A stretch of 64,000 nucleotides of DNA from Oscillospiraceae bacterium (GTDB lineage Bacteria; Bacillota; Clostridia; Saccharofermentanales; Saccharofermentanaceae), in contig CACYMP010000006.1 in NCBI GenBank assembly GCA_902775565.1, positions 124,001 through 188,000 on the forward strand. The letters run 5' to 3'. Both the position numbers and the translations under genes were made by a program. Shown here in pieces: positions 35,914-44,631 of the stretch (its first letter is position 1; the number at the start of each line of letters is the position of its first letter). The notes under the pieces were generated by a model, which did not search any database, was not told where the DNA came from, and worked only from the letters and a program-made list of their open reading frames with translations.

Positions 35914-36780
35914 TTACTTGTTTGTAGGGATGTACTTCTCGATGATCTTAGCGATCGTGCCGTCTTTTGTGAGCTCGTCGAGAGCCTTGTTGATAGCTGC
36001 GAGAAGAGCCTCGTTGTCCTTGCTGATAGCGATAGCGTACTTTTCTTCTGTGAAAGGTGTCTCGAGGATAACAAGACCTGAGTTAGCAGCAACATAAGCC
36101 TTTGCGGGCTCGTTGTCGATGCAGACAGCGTCAACCTTGCCGGCCTTGAGAGCTACGACAGCGTCATTACCGTTGTTGTAACGGTCGATGCGGTTCTCAC
36201 CTACACCGCCCTCGGAATCAGACATGTAGATGTCGCCTGTGGTGCCGGACTGAACGCCGACCTTGTAGTTGCCCTTGAGAAGATCGTCGATAGTCTTGAT
36301 AGGGGAACCTTCCTTGACGATGATCGACTGGATGCCTGTAGCATAAGAAGTAGAGAAGTTAACGGACTTAAGTCTGTCTTCTGTAACTGTCATGCCTGCG
36401 CATCCGATATCGTACTTGCCTGCCTGAACGCCTGCGATGATGGAGTCAAATGCAACGTCTTCGATAACGAGCTCAAGACCGAGCTTGTCAGCAATAGCCT
36501 TTGCGATCTCTGCATCGATGCCGACGATCTTTTCGCCCTCGTGATACTCATACGGAGGGAAAGTAGCATTTGTAGCCATGATGAGCTTGCCTGCGGAAAC
36601 AGTCTTAACATCAGCCTTAGCCTCTGAAGAAGCGGAAGACTCTGAAGCCTTGGACTCTGCAACTGTGGTTGTGGCATCAGAAGCAGAAGTAGCGGCAGGA
36701 GCCTTGGAGCAAGATGCGAGACCGAAGCAGAAAGAAGCTGCAACGATGACAGACATCAGTTTGCGTGTAAAAGATTTCAT
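35914..36780 (-). CDS. Amino-acid ABC transporter substrate-binding lipoprotein
   Basis: 288 aa, SBP family 3. Lipobox FGLASC puts the acylated Cys near residue 24, then a Ser/Ala-rich linker. Family blocks: ATNATFPPYEY, GIDAEIAKAIADKLG, FDSIIAGVQAGKYDIGCAGMT, VGVQSGTTGD. Cell-surface ligand capture for the permease/ATPase downstream. GGAGAA precedes the start. Confidence 0.94.
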   Translation of the reverse strand: MKSFTRKLMSVIVAASFCFGLASCSKAPAATSASDATTTVAESKASESSASSEAKADVKTVSAGKLIMATNATFPPYEYHEGEKIVGIDAEIAKAIADKLGLELVIEDVAFDSIIAGVQAGKYDIGCAGMTVTEDRLKSVNFSTSYATGIQSIIVKEGSPIKTIDDLLKGNYKVGVQSGTTGDIYMSDSEGGVGENRIDRYNNGNDAVVALKAGKVDAVCIDNEPAKAYVAANSGLVILETPFTEEKYAIAISKDNEALLAAINKALDELTKDGTIAKIIEKYIPTNK

Positions 36781-36797
36781 AACAAAAATTCTCCTTC

Positions 36798-36813
36798 CTT
36801 ATCTAAAGATAAG
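36798..36813. promoter_or_regulatory. Palindrome upstream of the amino-acid transporter operon
   Basis: CTTATC-TAAA-GATAAG, perfect 6-bp arms, between a minus-strand TATACT (-10, 36819-36824) and the ribosome site of the binding-protein gene. It is placed like an operator or a small 5'-UTR hairpin. Confidence 0.4.
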
Positions 36814-36941
36814 ACAAAAGTATATTAACCTTGACCGACAACGGCGGTAAATTCGCATTTATCTCAAAAAGCATCTGTAAAAGCTCCTTTGCATTATGCA
36901 GTTTTATACGGAAATTTCGCGTTTTTAACGATATTTTCAAG

Positions 36942-36970
36942 TTGCCGATTAGGTGTGATTTAAGTAGAAT
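36942..36970 (+). promoter_or_regulatory. Promoter of the saccharopine-dehydrogenase-family gene
   Basis: TTGCCG (36942-36947), 17-bp spacer, TAGAAT (36965-36970), 33 nt before the ATG. Confidence 0.55.
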
Positions 36971-37003
36971 AAGTAAAGATGATCTAAGAAGGCGGCACTT
37001 TAG

Positions 37004-38302
37004 ATGAAACGCATACTGATACTTGGTTGTAACGAGATTGCCAAGCGGCTTATACTGGCACTTTGCCTCGACCGCTCGCTTGCTTCAGGAATAGCTCTGG
37101 CTTCCCAGAAAAAAGAGGATTGTGATGAACTCAAGAATCTCGCTTCCAGGCGCGGATTCCAGGTTACAACGTCGGCCATTAACCTTGATAATCCTCAGGG
37201 CGCCATGATGATGGCCAAGATCATCGCACCAGAGCTTGTAGTAAACCTCATGCCTCCGGAATTCACCCAGGGCGCTATGGATATGGCAGCCGCAGTCGGA
37301 GCAGATTACATCGACGGACGCCTTTGCGGTGTCCCGATCATGCCGAATCCCAATTCGCTTCTTTCAGAGCAGTTCAGGAAATTCGGTTCTTTCCAGCATG
37401 CAAAAAAGACAGCTGTCTGCGGTGCGGGCTTCAATCCCGGCGTTATTACGACCATCGTAAGGAAAGCTGTCGCTAATGATTTTGCAACGGTCGACAATGT
37501 CAGCATCTGCGTTATTCCCGGCACAGCTCCTCAGAAAGCTTCAGCAGGCGAGTCAGCGAAAAAAGAGACAGAAGTCCAGGAGAAGGGTGAAGACATCCTT
37601 TATTCCGAGGACATAAAGAATCCCAATGCCGGCAAAGGCGTCAACGCAGCACATCCGGTTATCCATATCAAGGAAGGCAAGCCCGTCTCGGAACCCGAGT
37701 TCTCAAGGGAAGCCAAATCTTCCGGCGGGACACAGGTGTTCATGACATCCAACCCGGTCATAACCGATTTCCTCAAGGAAATGCCTGAGATATCGGAAGC
37801 TTCGTTCTTTGAACCGGTTGTCAGACGCGAGGGAAGAAAGGTTCCTACAGCCAAGATCGAGATGCTCAGGGCACTTGGTCTTCTCTCAGATAAGCCGGTC
37901 AAGGTAGGGAATGCTTTGGTTAAGCCTATTGACGTTGTAGCCGAAGTGCTTCCCAAGAGAATAGATGAGGTCATTACCCAGGAAGAATCTGAGAACGAGA
38001 ATGTCACTTATACAGGCGATGCGGTCTATGAGATCTATGTGTCAGGCGTAAAGAATGCCAAGCCGCTCACAAAGCTCTACAAGATAAAGGAAAACAACGA
38101 CCTGATCCGTGAGAAGAACGGAATATCGGCACTCGAATTTATGGACGGTTCTGCGATAATAGCCGGCGTAAAGCTCATGTGCCTCGACAAATGGGCAAAG
38201 CCGGGTGTCTTTACACCGGCTGCGTTCCCAGAACAGCTTTATTATGATGCGCTGAAGGGTGAAGGAATAATCATCGAGGAGAGCGAGAGCCAGCCTCTCT
38301 GA
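37004..38302 (+). CDS. Saccharopine dehydrogenase family protein
   Basis: 432 aa. N-terminal Rossmann strand ILILGCNEIAKRL, followed by a segment typical of saccharopine / carboxynorspermidine dehydrogenases: LVVNLMPPEFTQGAMDMAA, then CGAGFNPGVITTIVRKA. The first glycine loop is GCNEIA rather than GxGxxG. The enzyme class joins or splits an amino acid and a keto acid or aldehyde with NAD(P)H. Middle insert (about 170-225) is rich in Glu/Lys. Lysine or polyamine biosynthesis cannot be told apart from this context; neighbours are an amino-acid transporter and a GGDEF gene. Confidence 0.8.
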   Translation: MKRILILGCNEIAKRLILALCLDRSLASGIALASQKKEDCDELKNLASRRGFQVTTSAINLDNPQGAMMMAKIIAPELVVNLMPPEFTQGAMDMAAAVGADYIDGRLCGVPIMPNPNSLLSEQFRKFGSFQHAKKTAVCGAGFNPGVITTIVRKAVANDFATVDNVSICVIPGTAPQKASAGESAKKETEVQEKGEDILYSEDIKNPNAGKGVNAAHPVIHIKEGKPVSEPEFSREAKSSGGTQVFMTSNPVITDFLKEMPEISEASFFEPVVRREGRKVPTAKIEMLRALGLLSDKPVKVGNALVKPIDVVAEVLPKRIDEVITQEESENENVTYTGDAVYEIYVSGVKNAKPLTKLYKIKENNDLIREKNGISALEFMDGSAIIAGVKLMCLDKWAKPGVFTPAAFPEQLYYDALKGEGIIIEESESQPL

Positions 38303-38334
38303 TCTCTTTTCAACAGACTAACGGAGGAGACCAT

Positions 38335-39273
38335 ATGATCGATTTCAATGATCCCGCAACGAGAAAGAAGATCGACAAGATCGTTATAGATACTATCAGG
38401 AAGTATTCTACTGACACGGTCTACTTTAAGGACAGGGACTCCAGGTTCATATGGAACACCTTAGGCCACGTCCAGCAGCTTGGCGCCAAGACTCCCGATG
38501 AGGTTTTCGGCAAGACGGATTTCGACTATTTCCCCAAGGATTTCGCGCAGTCCGCAAGAGAGACCGAGCTTACGATAATGCAGACGGGAACCCCGATCAT
38601 CAACATGGTCGAAGAACTAATAATAGATGACGATAACATCAGATACTATATCTGCTCCAAATATCCCCTTTATGATGATGACGGCAATATCATCGGAACA
38701 TGGGGCTCAAGCAAGGATGTCACTGAACAGAAGAATCTCGAGAAGGAGCTCCAGCTCTCTTATTCCAAGATGGAGCTGCTTACCAGAGTCGATGACCTGA
38801 GCGGACTTTATAACCGCAGATATCTGTACGAGGAACTCGAAAAGTATGCGAGCATGTATGCTGAGCGCGATGACAAATCCACGTTCTCCATCATCGTTTT
38901 AGACCTTGATGACATGAAGTTCTTCAATGACCAGAACGGCCAGCAGAGCGGAGACCTTCTGCTCAGATACATTGCGGATATCCTTTTGTCCAACACCAGA
39001 AAAGCGGACACATGCTTCAGAACGGGCGGAGACGAGTTCGCGGTCGTTCTTCCCGATACCGACAAAGTTCCTGCGGTCGCGGTCGCAAAGAAGATAATCC
39101 AGGAGATCTCGAACAATCCTTTCGTTACCGAGAACAAGAGAGTAAGCATTTCAGCTTCTGCGGGCGTGGCAGCGTTCAACAAAGCTGACCCCGATATCTC
39201 CGATTTCCTTTCACGCGCGGAGCGCAAGCTCAATAAGTCCAAGCGCGAAGGCAAGAACCAGGTATCTTTCTGA
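38335..39273 (+). CDS. PAS-GGDEF diguanylate cyclase
   Basis: 312 aa, soluble. PAS domain (about 12-140) with DTVYFKDRDSRFIWN and the closing GTWGSSKDVTEQKNLE, then GGDEF domain (about 155-312): DDLSGLYNRRY, DLDDMKFFNDQNG, RTGGDEF. The RxxD product-inhibition site is intact (RKAD five residues upstream of GGDEF), unlike the other two GGDEF proteins of the window. Makes c-di-GMP from 2 GTP under control of the PAS ligand. Confidence 0.93.
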   Translation: MIDFNDPATRKKIDKIVIDTIRKYSTDTVYFKDRDSRFIWNTLGHVQQLGAKTPDEVFGKTDFDYFPKDFAQSARETELTIMQTGTPIINMVEELIIDDDNIRYYICSKYPLYDDDGNIIGTWGSSKDVTEQKNLEKELQLSYSKMELLTRVDDLSGLYNRRYLYEELEKYASMYAERDDKSTFSIIVLDLDDMKFFNDQNGQQSGDLLLRYIADILLSNTRKADTCFRTGGDEFAVVLPDTDKVPAVAVAKKIIQEISNNPFVTENKRVSISASAGVAAFNKADPDISDFLSRAERKLNKSKREGKNQVSF

Positions 39274-39294
39274 CGGACAGATAAAAAGAAAGCT

Positions 39295-41124
39295 TTATAA
39301 GCGGGACGCGCCTATTCTGGATGCTCCCGCTTTTATCATTTCGCGAGCTGCTTCTTCGGAACGGATGCCGCCGGCAGCTTTGACCTTAACTCCGGAACCG
39401 ACATTTGCGCGCATCAGAGCAACGTCTTCAACGGCAGCTCCGGCAGTACCGAAACCGGTGGATGTCTTTATGAAATCCGCACCTGCATCAGTAACGATAC
39501 GGCAAAGTGATATCTTCTCGTCTTCTTCGAGGCAGCATGTCTCGATAATGACCTTAAGGATCGCACCCTTTTCGTGAACGGCATCTGCTATAAGCTTTAT
39601 CTCGCGGGATACTTCTTCCATGCGCCCGGATTTGACGAAGTTGATGTTGATGACCATGTCAATCTCAGAGGCGCCGTTGTCACATGCTTCTTTTGCCTCG
39701 TATATCTTTGAGCCCGTTGTGGAGTAGCCGTTGGGGAACCCGATGACGGTGCAGATTGCCATGCGTCCGTCTGAATAAGCCGAAGCGTCTTTTACGAAGC
39801 AGGGCGGGATGCAGACTGAGGCGCAGCCTGCTGCGATCGCTTTGTCTATGAGTGCCTTTATGTCATCTGCTGTGGCAACCGTCTTCAGATTGGTCAGGTC
39901 GACATAGCTCATTATGTTGTCATCAGACTGAACGGAAGAACCTGCGGCCGGAACGAAACGGCGCTCATATTTCCTGCCTGTGAGGGCATTTAATACGATA
40001 TCGGAGATATTGGTAAATCCCGAGAGTTCACCCAGGTTGCAGGGAACCTGGTATCCTTCTCCGAAGATCATGAGCGGAACGCATTCGCGTGAGTGGTCTG
40101 TGGAAGGAGTGGACGGATCGCACCCGTGATCTGCAGTTATTATGAGAAGATCGTCATCTCTTAAGCCGTCCATTACGGTACCCAGCGCATCGTCAAATTC
40201 ATGCATGGCCTCGCAGTAACCCTTGATATCGTTTCTGTGGCCGTATTTCATATCGAAATCGACAAGGTTGACGAAGCAAAGGCCGTTGAAGTCTCTTGAG
40301 ACCATTTCTTTGAGCTTTGCGATGCCTTCTGTGTTGCCGGAGGTCGGGTTGGATTCGGTAATGCCCCTGCCTGCGAAAAGATCAAAGATCTTACCCACGG
40401 AGATAACGTCATATCCTTTAGCTTTCAGTACATCGAGCATTGTTGAAGAAGGTGCCTCGAGTGAGAAGTCGTGGCGTCTGGGTGTCCTTGAAAAGCTGCC
40501 GGGCATTCCTTCGAAAGGCCTTGCGATAACTCTTCCTACTGCATGCTCTCCCGTCATGATGGCTCTTGCCTTGCGGCACATGTCGTAGAGTTCTTCTATG
40601 GGAACGATATCTTCGTGGGCCGCGATCTGAAGAACGCTGTCCGCGGATGTATAGACGATCACGGAACCGGTCTTCATGTGTTCTTCACCGAAATCTTTAA
40701 TGACCTCTGTTCCGCTGTATGGCTTGTTGCAAAGGATCCCTCTGCCGAATGCCTTTGACAGTTCTCTGATGATCTCTTCGGGGAATCCGTCCGGATATGT
40801 CGGAAGGGGCTTGCCGGAAAGAATGCCGGCTATTTCCCAGTGGCCGATGGTCGAATCCTTGCCTGCGGAAAGCTCTCTGACGCGGGCATATGAACCTGCA
40901 GGGAAGGGAATGCTCTCCTGTTTTGAAAGGTAATCTGTGATACGCGGATCGTCTTCGCCATCGATCGAGAAAAGTCCCATTTTCGCAAGATTGGAGAATG
41001 GTCTGTCCGAATAAGAAAGGACTGCAGCCAGGGTGTTGCTGCCCTCATCTCCGAAGTCCGCCGCGTCGGGCGCGCCTCCGATACCAAAGCTGTCCAATAC
41101 AATGAGGAATACGCGTTTAGCCAT
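39295..41124 (-). CDS. deoB-deoC: Phosphopentomutase - deoxyribose-phosphate aldolase fusion (DeoB-DeoC)
   Basis: 609 aa carrying two consecutive steps of deoxynucleoside catabolism. Residues 1-390 are phosphopentomutase: metal ligand D11 in IVLDSFGIGG, phosphorylated Thr in GKDSTIGHWE, and the later ligands in DFDMKYGH, ITADHG and TDHSREC. Residues about 400-609 are DERA: SEIDMVINI catalytic Asp, Schiff-base K553 in FIKTSTGF, K582 in KVKAAGGI. It should turn deoxyribose-1-phosphate via the 5-phosphate to acetaldehyde and glyceraldehyde-3-phosphate in one protein. Start at the MAKRVF methionine behind AGGGGG. Both halves look complete and active; normally they are separate genes. Confidence 0.95.
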   Translation of the reverse strand: MAKRVFLIVLDSFGIGGAPDAADFGDEGSNTLAAVLSYSDRPFSNLAKMGLFSIDGEDDPRITDYLSKQESIPFPAGSYARVRELSAGKDSTIGHWEIAGILSGKPLPTYPDGFPEEIIRELSKAFGRGILCNKPYSGTEVIKDFGEEHMKTGSVIVYTSADSVLQIAAHEDIVPIEELYDMCRKARAIMTGEHAVGRVIARPFEGMPGSFSRTPRRHDFSLEAPSSTMLDVLKAKGYDVISVGKIFDLFAGRGITESNPTSGNTEGIAKLKEMVSRDFNGLCFVNLVDFDMKYGHRNDIKGYCEAMHEFDDALGTVMDGLRDDDLLIITADHGCDPSTPSTDHSRECVPLMIFGEGYQVPCNLGELSGFTNISDIVLNALTGRKYERRFVPAAGSSVQSDDNIMSYVDLTNLKTVATADDIKALIDKAIAAGCASVCIPPCFVKDASAYSDGRMAICTVIGFPNGYSTTGSKIYEAKEACDNGASEIDMVININFVKSGRMEEVSREIKLIADAVHEKGAILKVIIETCCLEEDEKISLCRIVTDAGADFIKTSTGFGTAGAAVEDVALMRANVGSGVKVKAAGGIRSEEAAREMIKAGASRIGASRL

Positions 41125-41260
41125 ACTGACAACCCCCTGAATAACTATTTTCACTAATTATAACAATTTATCGAAAAAGCGGATTTCCCTTAAAAAGCCC
41201 GAGAAAAATCGTATATTTAAAGTATAATTCTATTTGAATTTAATTCGGAGGCATGAGGAT

Positions 41261-42025
41261 TTGAGTCTTAGAATAAGAGCAGGTGCAGCGGCGGTCGCTG
41301 CTGCAGTTATCCTTACGGCAGGCTGCAACAAGAAGCCTGAAGAAACAACTATACTTACAACACCGTCAGAATCAGTAACGGTTACAGAGACCTCAGAGAC
41401 CGAGACTACAGAAGAAACAACGGAATCATCGCAGGCGACTGAGACGGAGCCTGCTCCGCCTGCAGAATACGGCAGCGGAGCGTTCAGCTCTCAAGCAGGC
41501 AACGTTATTTTCAAGAACAGCATCAACGTTGATGCCGCCATCCACGGCTATGAAGGCGTGAAGGGGCTTGATACAGGCTGGCACGGCTCGAAGTGGATAG
41601 ACATCACAAAGTGGCTTACGGAATTTCACTCATATAAGATAGATGATGCTTACCTGAAGGGCGCTTCGGCAGATAAGAGATATCACAAGGTTCAGGGCAA
41701 GAACGGCATAGTCATCAACTTCGTTCCGGTCAAGGAGATCGGCATCAATACATATGATGGTTTTGATACTCCCGCTGAAGTTCCGGTGACTCTCGTCAAT
41801 ATCGAGATAACGCTTGCCGACGGTACGAAGATAGTCATCGCAGGCTCGGGTGATCAGGACGATTATGAGATCTCGGGTTCAGGCAGAGGATGGTTCATGA
41901 CGCACGGCCAGATAGTCGCTGCGGAATATCTTTTCGAGATGCTGGAGAAGGACGCTTCAAAGGATCCGCTGTCTGAGATATTGGATCATCAGACGGTCGA
42001 CGGATCGAACTTTTATACTTTCTGA
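41261..42025 (+). CDS. Lipoprotein of unknown function
   Basis: 254 aa from TTG 41261, chosen because GGAGG (41247-41251) stands just upstream and because the product then starts MSLRIRAGA with a normal signal peptide ending in the lipobox ILTAGC. Thr/Glu linker (about 28-65), then a ~180-residue domain without recognised family. A TATAAT at 41224-41229 is a likely -10. It runs 14 nt into the helicase gene, possibly one transcript. Confidence 0.68.
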   Translation: MSLRIRAGAAAVAAAVILTAGCNKKPEETTILTTPSESVTVTETSETETTEETTESSQATETEPAPPAEYGSGAFSSQAGNVIFKNSINVDAAIHGYEGVKGLDTGWHGSKWIDITKWLTEFHSYKIDDAYLKGASADKRYHKVQGKNGIVINFVPVKEIGINTYDGFDTPAEVPVTLVNIEITLADGTKIVIAGSGDQDDYEISGSGRGWFMTHGQIVAAEYLFEMLEKDASKDPLSEILDHQTVDGSNFYTF

Positions 42026-42039
42026 CGGGCAGGGACGTA

Positions 42040-43158
42040 ATGGAAGAGGAACTTACATTTGAGGAATTAGACCTTTCGCCTGAGGTGATGGCATCTTTGA
42101 AGAAGATGGGGGTGAAGCGCCCTACTACCATTCAGCAGAAGGCGATCCCGCTCATGATGGACAACATGAGCGTTATAGCAAAAGCACCTACGGGAACCGG
42201 AAAGACGTTTGCTTTCGGCATCCCGATCCTCGAATACCTCAACATGGACGTAAACTTCGTGCAGGCCCTGATCATGAGTCCGACCAGAGAGCTTGCGCTG
42301 CAGATAACAAGCGAGCTTAAAGGCCTTGCACGCAACATCAAGGGCTTCCGAATCGCATCACTGATAGGCGGACAGAGCATGAACGTCCAGAAGGAAAAGC
42401 TCGCCAAAAAGCCCCAGATCGTTGTCGCTACTCCGGGAAGACTGCTGGACATGGTCGGCAGGAAGTTCGTCGATATCTCGCAGATCTACACGCTCGTTCT
42501 CGACGAGGCTGACGAGATGCTCAAGATGGGCTTCATCAGAGACATCAGACAGATAATGGCGCTTACCCCGAAAGATAAGCAGATAGCGCTTTTCTCGGCC
42601 ACGATGCCCAGGGAGATCCAGGATATCACCTGGGAATTCATGGAGGGTGCCGCCGAGATAGACGTCATGCCCAAACAGGAGGACCATCCCGATATCGACG
42701 AATATATCGTGGAGTGCCCCGAAAAGGACAAACTGAGCGCCATTATGAGGATAATGGCGAAAGAAGACCTCAAGAAGGTAATAGTTTTTTGCAATACCAA
42801 GGATCAGACATCAAAGGTAGGTGCAAGGCTTGTGGCCAACGGGCTTTCAGCTAAGGTCCTTCACGGCGATATAGGACAAGGCACCAGAAACCGCGTTATG
42901 GATGCCTACCGCGCATGCAAGTTCGATGTCCTCGTAGCCACGGACGTTATTGCCAGAGGCATAGACGTTGATGACATCGAGGCTGTATTCAATTTCGATA
43001 TTCCCAAGGAAAACGAGCTGTATCTCCACCGTATCGGACGTACCGCGCGTGCCGGCAAATCCGGCATGGCATTCTCGCTGGTCGCTTTCAAGGACCGTGA
43101 CAGGATGGATGAGATAATCAGATATACGAGGTCGGATCCCAAACCATACGATCTGTGA
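42040..43158 (+). CDS. DEAD-box ATP-dependent RNA helicase
   Basis: 372 aa, only the two RecA-like domains with no C-terminal extension. Motifs in order: Q motif with KRPTTIQQKAIP, APTGTGKT, SPTRELA, ATPGRLLD, DEADEML, FSATM, VIVFCNTKDQT, VLHGD, ATDVIARGID, HRIGRTARAGKSG. RNA unwinding in ribosome assembly or RNA decay, as in CshA/DeaD-type minimal helicases. Its TGA is part of TGATCA, whose other half is the stop of the opposing trkH. Confidence 0.95.
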   Translation: MEEELTFEELDLSPEVMASLKKMGVKRPTTIQQKAIPLMMDNMSVIAKAPTGTGKTFAFGIPILEYLNMDVNFVQALIMSPTRELALQITSELKGLARNIKGFRIASLIGGQSMNVQKEKLAKKPQIVVATPGRLLDMVGRKFVDISQIYTLVLDEADEMLKMGFIRDIRQIMALTPKDKQIALFSATMPREIQDITWEFMEGAAEIDVMPKQEDHPDIDEYIVECPEKDKLSAIMRIMAKEDLKKVIVFCNTKDQTSKVGARLVANGLSAKVLHGDIGQGTRNRVMDAYRACKFDVLVATDVIARGIDVDDIEAVFNFDIPKENELYLHRIGRTARAGKSGMAFSLVAFKDRDRMDEIIRYTRSDPKPYDL

Positions 43159-44631
43159 TCAGTTCTGTTTCATTGAAAAGAACCCCTTAAATGAGCCCTT
43201 ATAAGTCATCGGATTGAGGAAGATGATCAAGGGGAACAGCTCCAATCGTCCTGCAAGCATGTCGAAGATAAGCACCCACTTGGATAATCCTGACAGGAAA
43301 GCGTAGTTGCAGGTCGGACCTACCATCGAAAGACCCGGACCGATGTTGTTTATCGTTGCCGCGACTGAAGTAAAGGTCGTAACGAGGTCATGGCCTTCCA
43401 AGGCTACTATGCCGGCCGAAGCCGTAAATATCAGCAGATATACAAAGAAGAATACGGAAACCGAACGCTCCAGATCTGGGTCGATCGGCTTGCCGTCGAT
43501 CTGGACCTTCTTGACCGCTCTCGGATTGATATAGCATGCTATCTCCCTGACGATCATCTTGGCCCTGATCTGGAAGCGTGAGACCTTGATGCCGCCACCG
43601 GTCGATCCTGCGCACGCACCGATGAACATCAGCACTACCATAATGAGCTTTGAAAGCGTCGGCCATGTATCGAAGTCCGTAGTCGCGAATCCCGTCGTCG
43701 TAATAACGGTTGCAACCTGGAAGAAAGCGTGCCTTGCGGCTTCAGCCGATCCGCCCGTTACCTTGAGTATGTTCAAAGTTATCGTAACCGTGGAGATGAG
43801 GATGATCGCGAGATAAACCTTGACCTCGCTGAGTTTTAATGCCTTTCCGGGCTGCCTGGCGATTATCAGGTAGTAGAAGTTGAAGTTGATTCCGAAAAGG
43901 ATCATGAACACCGCAACGATCCACTGGATGTGGGAAGAATAGGATGCGAAACTGTCGTTCCTTATGCCGAATCCTCCGGTGCCTGCCGTTCCGAATGCGG
44001 AGCAGACGCTGTCAAAAACGGGCATTCCGGAAATTATCAGCACTAAGATCTCGATTATGGTAAGCGCCAGATAGATCGTATAAAGCGCCTTCGCGGTCGT
44101 GCGCACCTTTGGTACGAACTTGCCTACGGAAGGTCCCGGGCTCTCCGCTTTCATAAGGTTCATGTTGGAACCGCCCGACATCGGTACTACAGCCAGTAGG
44201 AATACGAGTACTCCCATACCACCGATCCAGTGTGTCAGGGATCTCCAGAGAAGAGATATGTGCGACAGTCCTTCAACATTTGTGAGAATACTTGCACCGG
44301 TTGTTGTAAATCCCGAGACGGTCTCGAACATCGCGTTTGTGAATGATGGTATCTCACCCGTCACAATGAAGGGAAGACATCCGCAGACCGACAGAACGAT
44401 CCAGCTTAATGCTGTCGCTATGCAGCCGTCCTTAAGGTAGATCGTCATTTTCGCGGGCTTTTTTAATGAGACAAGGAGTCCCGCGGCGATATAACCGATC
44501 GCGAAAAGGGCATAGATGACCGAATTGCGGAGTTCACCGTATATCAGGCCGCAAAGGACCGGAAGGAGCATAAGCAGGCCTTCAATGGTCATGACCTTGC
44601 CCAAAATGTATATCTGCAGCTTTATCTTCAT
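43159..44631 (-). CDS. trkH: TrkH family potassium uptake channel subunit
   Basis: 490 aa with four membrane-pore-membrane repeats. P-loop filters: FTTTGASIL, GTAGTGGFG, TTTGFAT and INNIGPGL, with the intramembrane AGSTGGGIK segment in repeat 3. Forms the K+-translocating pore; TrkA, encoded directly upstream (4-nt overlap), gates it. Stop codon abuts the opposing helicase stop with no spacer. Confidence 0.95.
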   Translation of the reverse strand: MKIKLQIYILGKVMTIEGLLMLLPVLCGLIYGELRNSVIYALFAIGYIAAGLLVSLKKPAKMTIYLKDGCIATALSWIVLSVCGCLPFIVTGEIPSFTNAMFETVSGFTTTGASILTNVEGLSHISLLWRSLTHWIGGMGVLVFLLAVVPMSGGSNMNLMKAESPGPSVGKFVPKVRTTAKALYTIYLALTIIEILVLIISGMPVFDSVCSAFGTAGTGGFGIRNDSFASYSSHIQWIVAVFMILFGINFNFYYLIIARQPGKALKLSEVKVYLAIILISTVTITLNILKVTGGSAEAARHAFFQVATVITTTGFATTDFDTWPTLSKLIMVVLMFIGACAGSTGGGIKVSRFQIRAKMIVREIACYINPRAVKKVQIDGKPIDPDLERSVSVFFFVYLLIFTASAGIVALEGHDLVTTFTSVAATINNIGPGLSMVGPTCNYAFLSGLSKWVLIFDMLAGRLELFPLIIFLNPMTYKGSFKGFFSMKQN

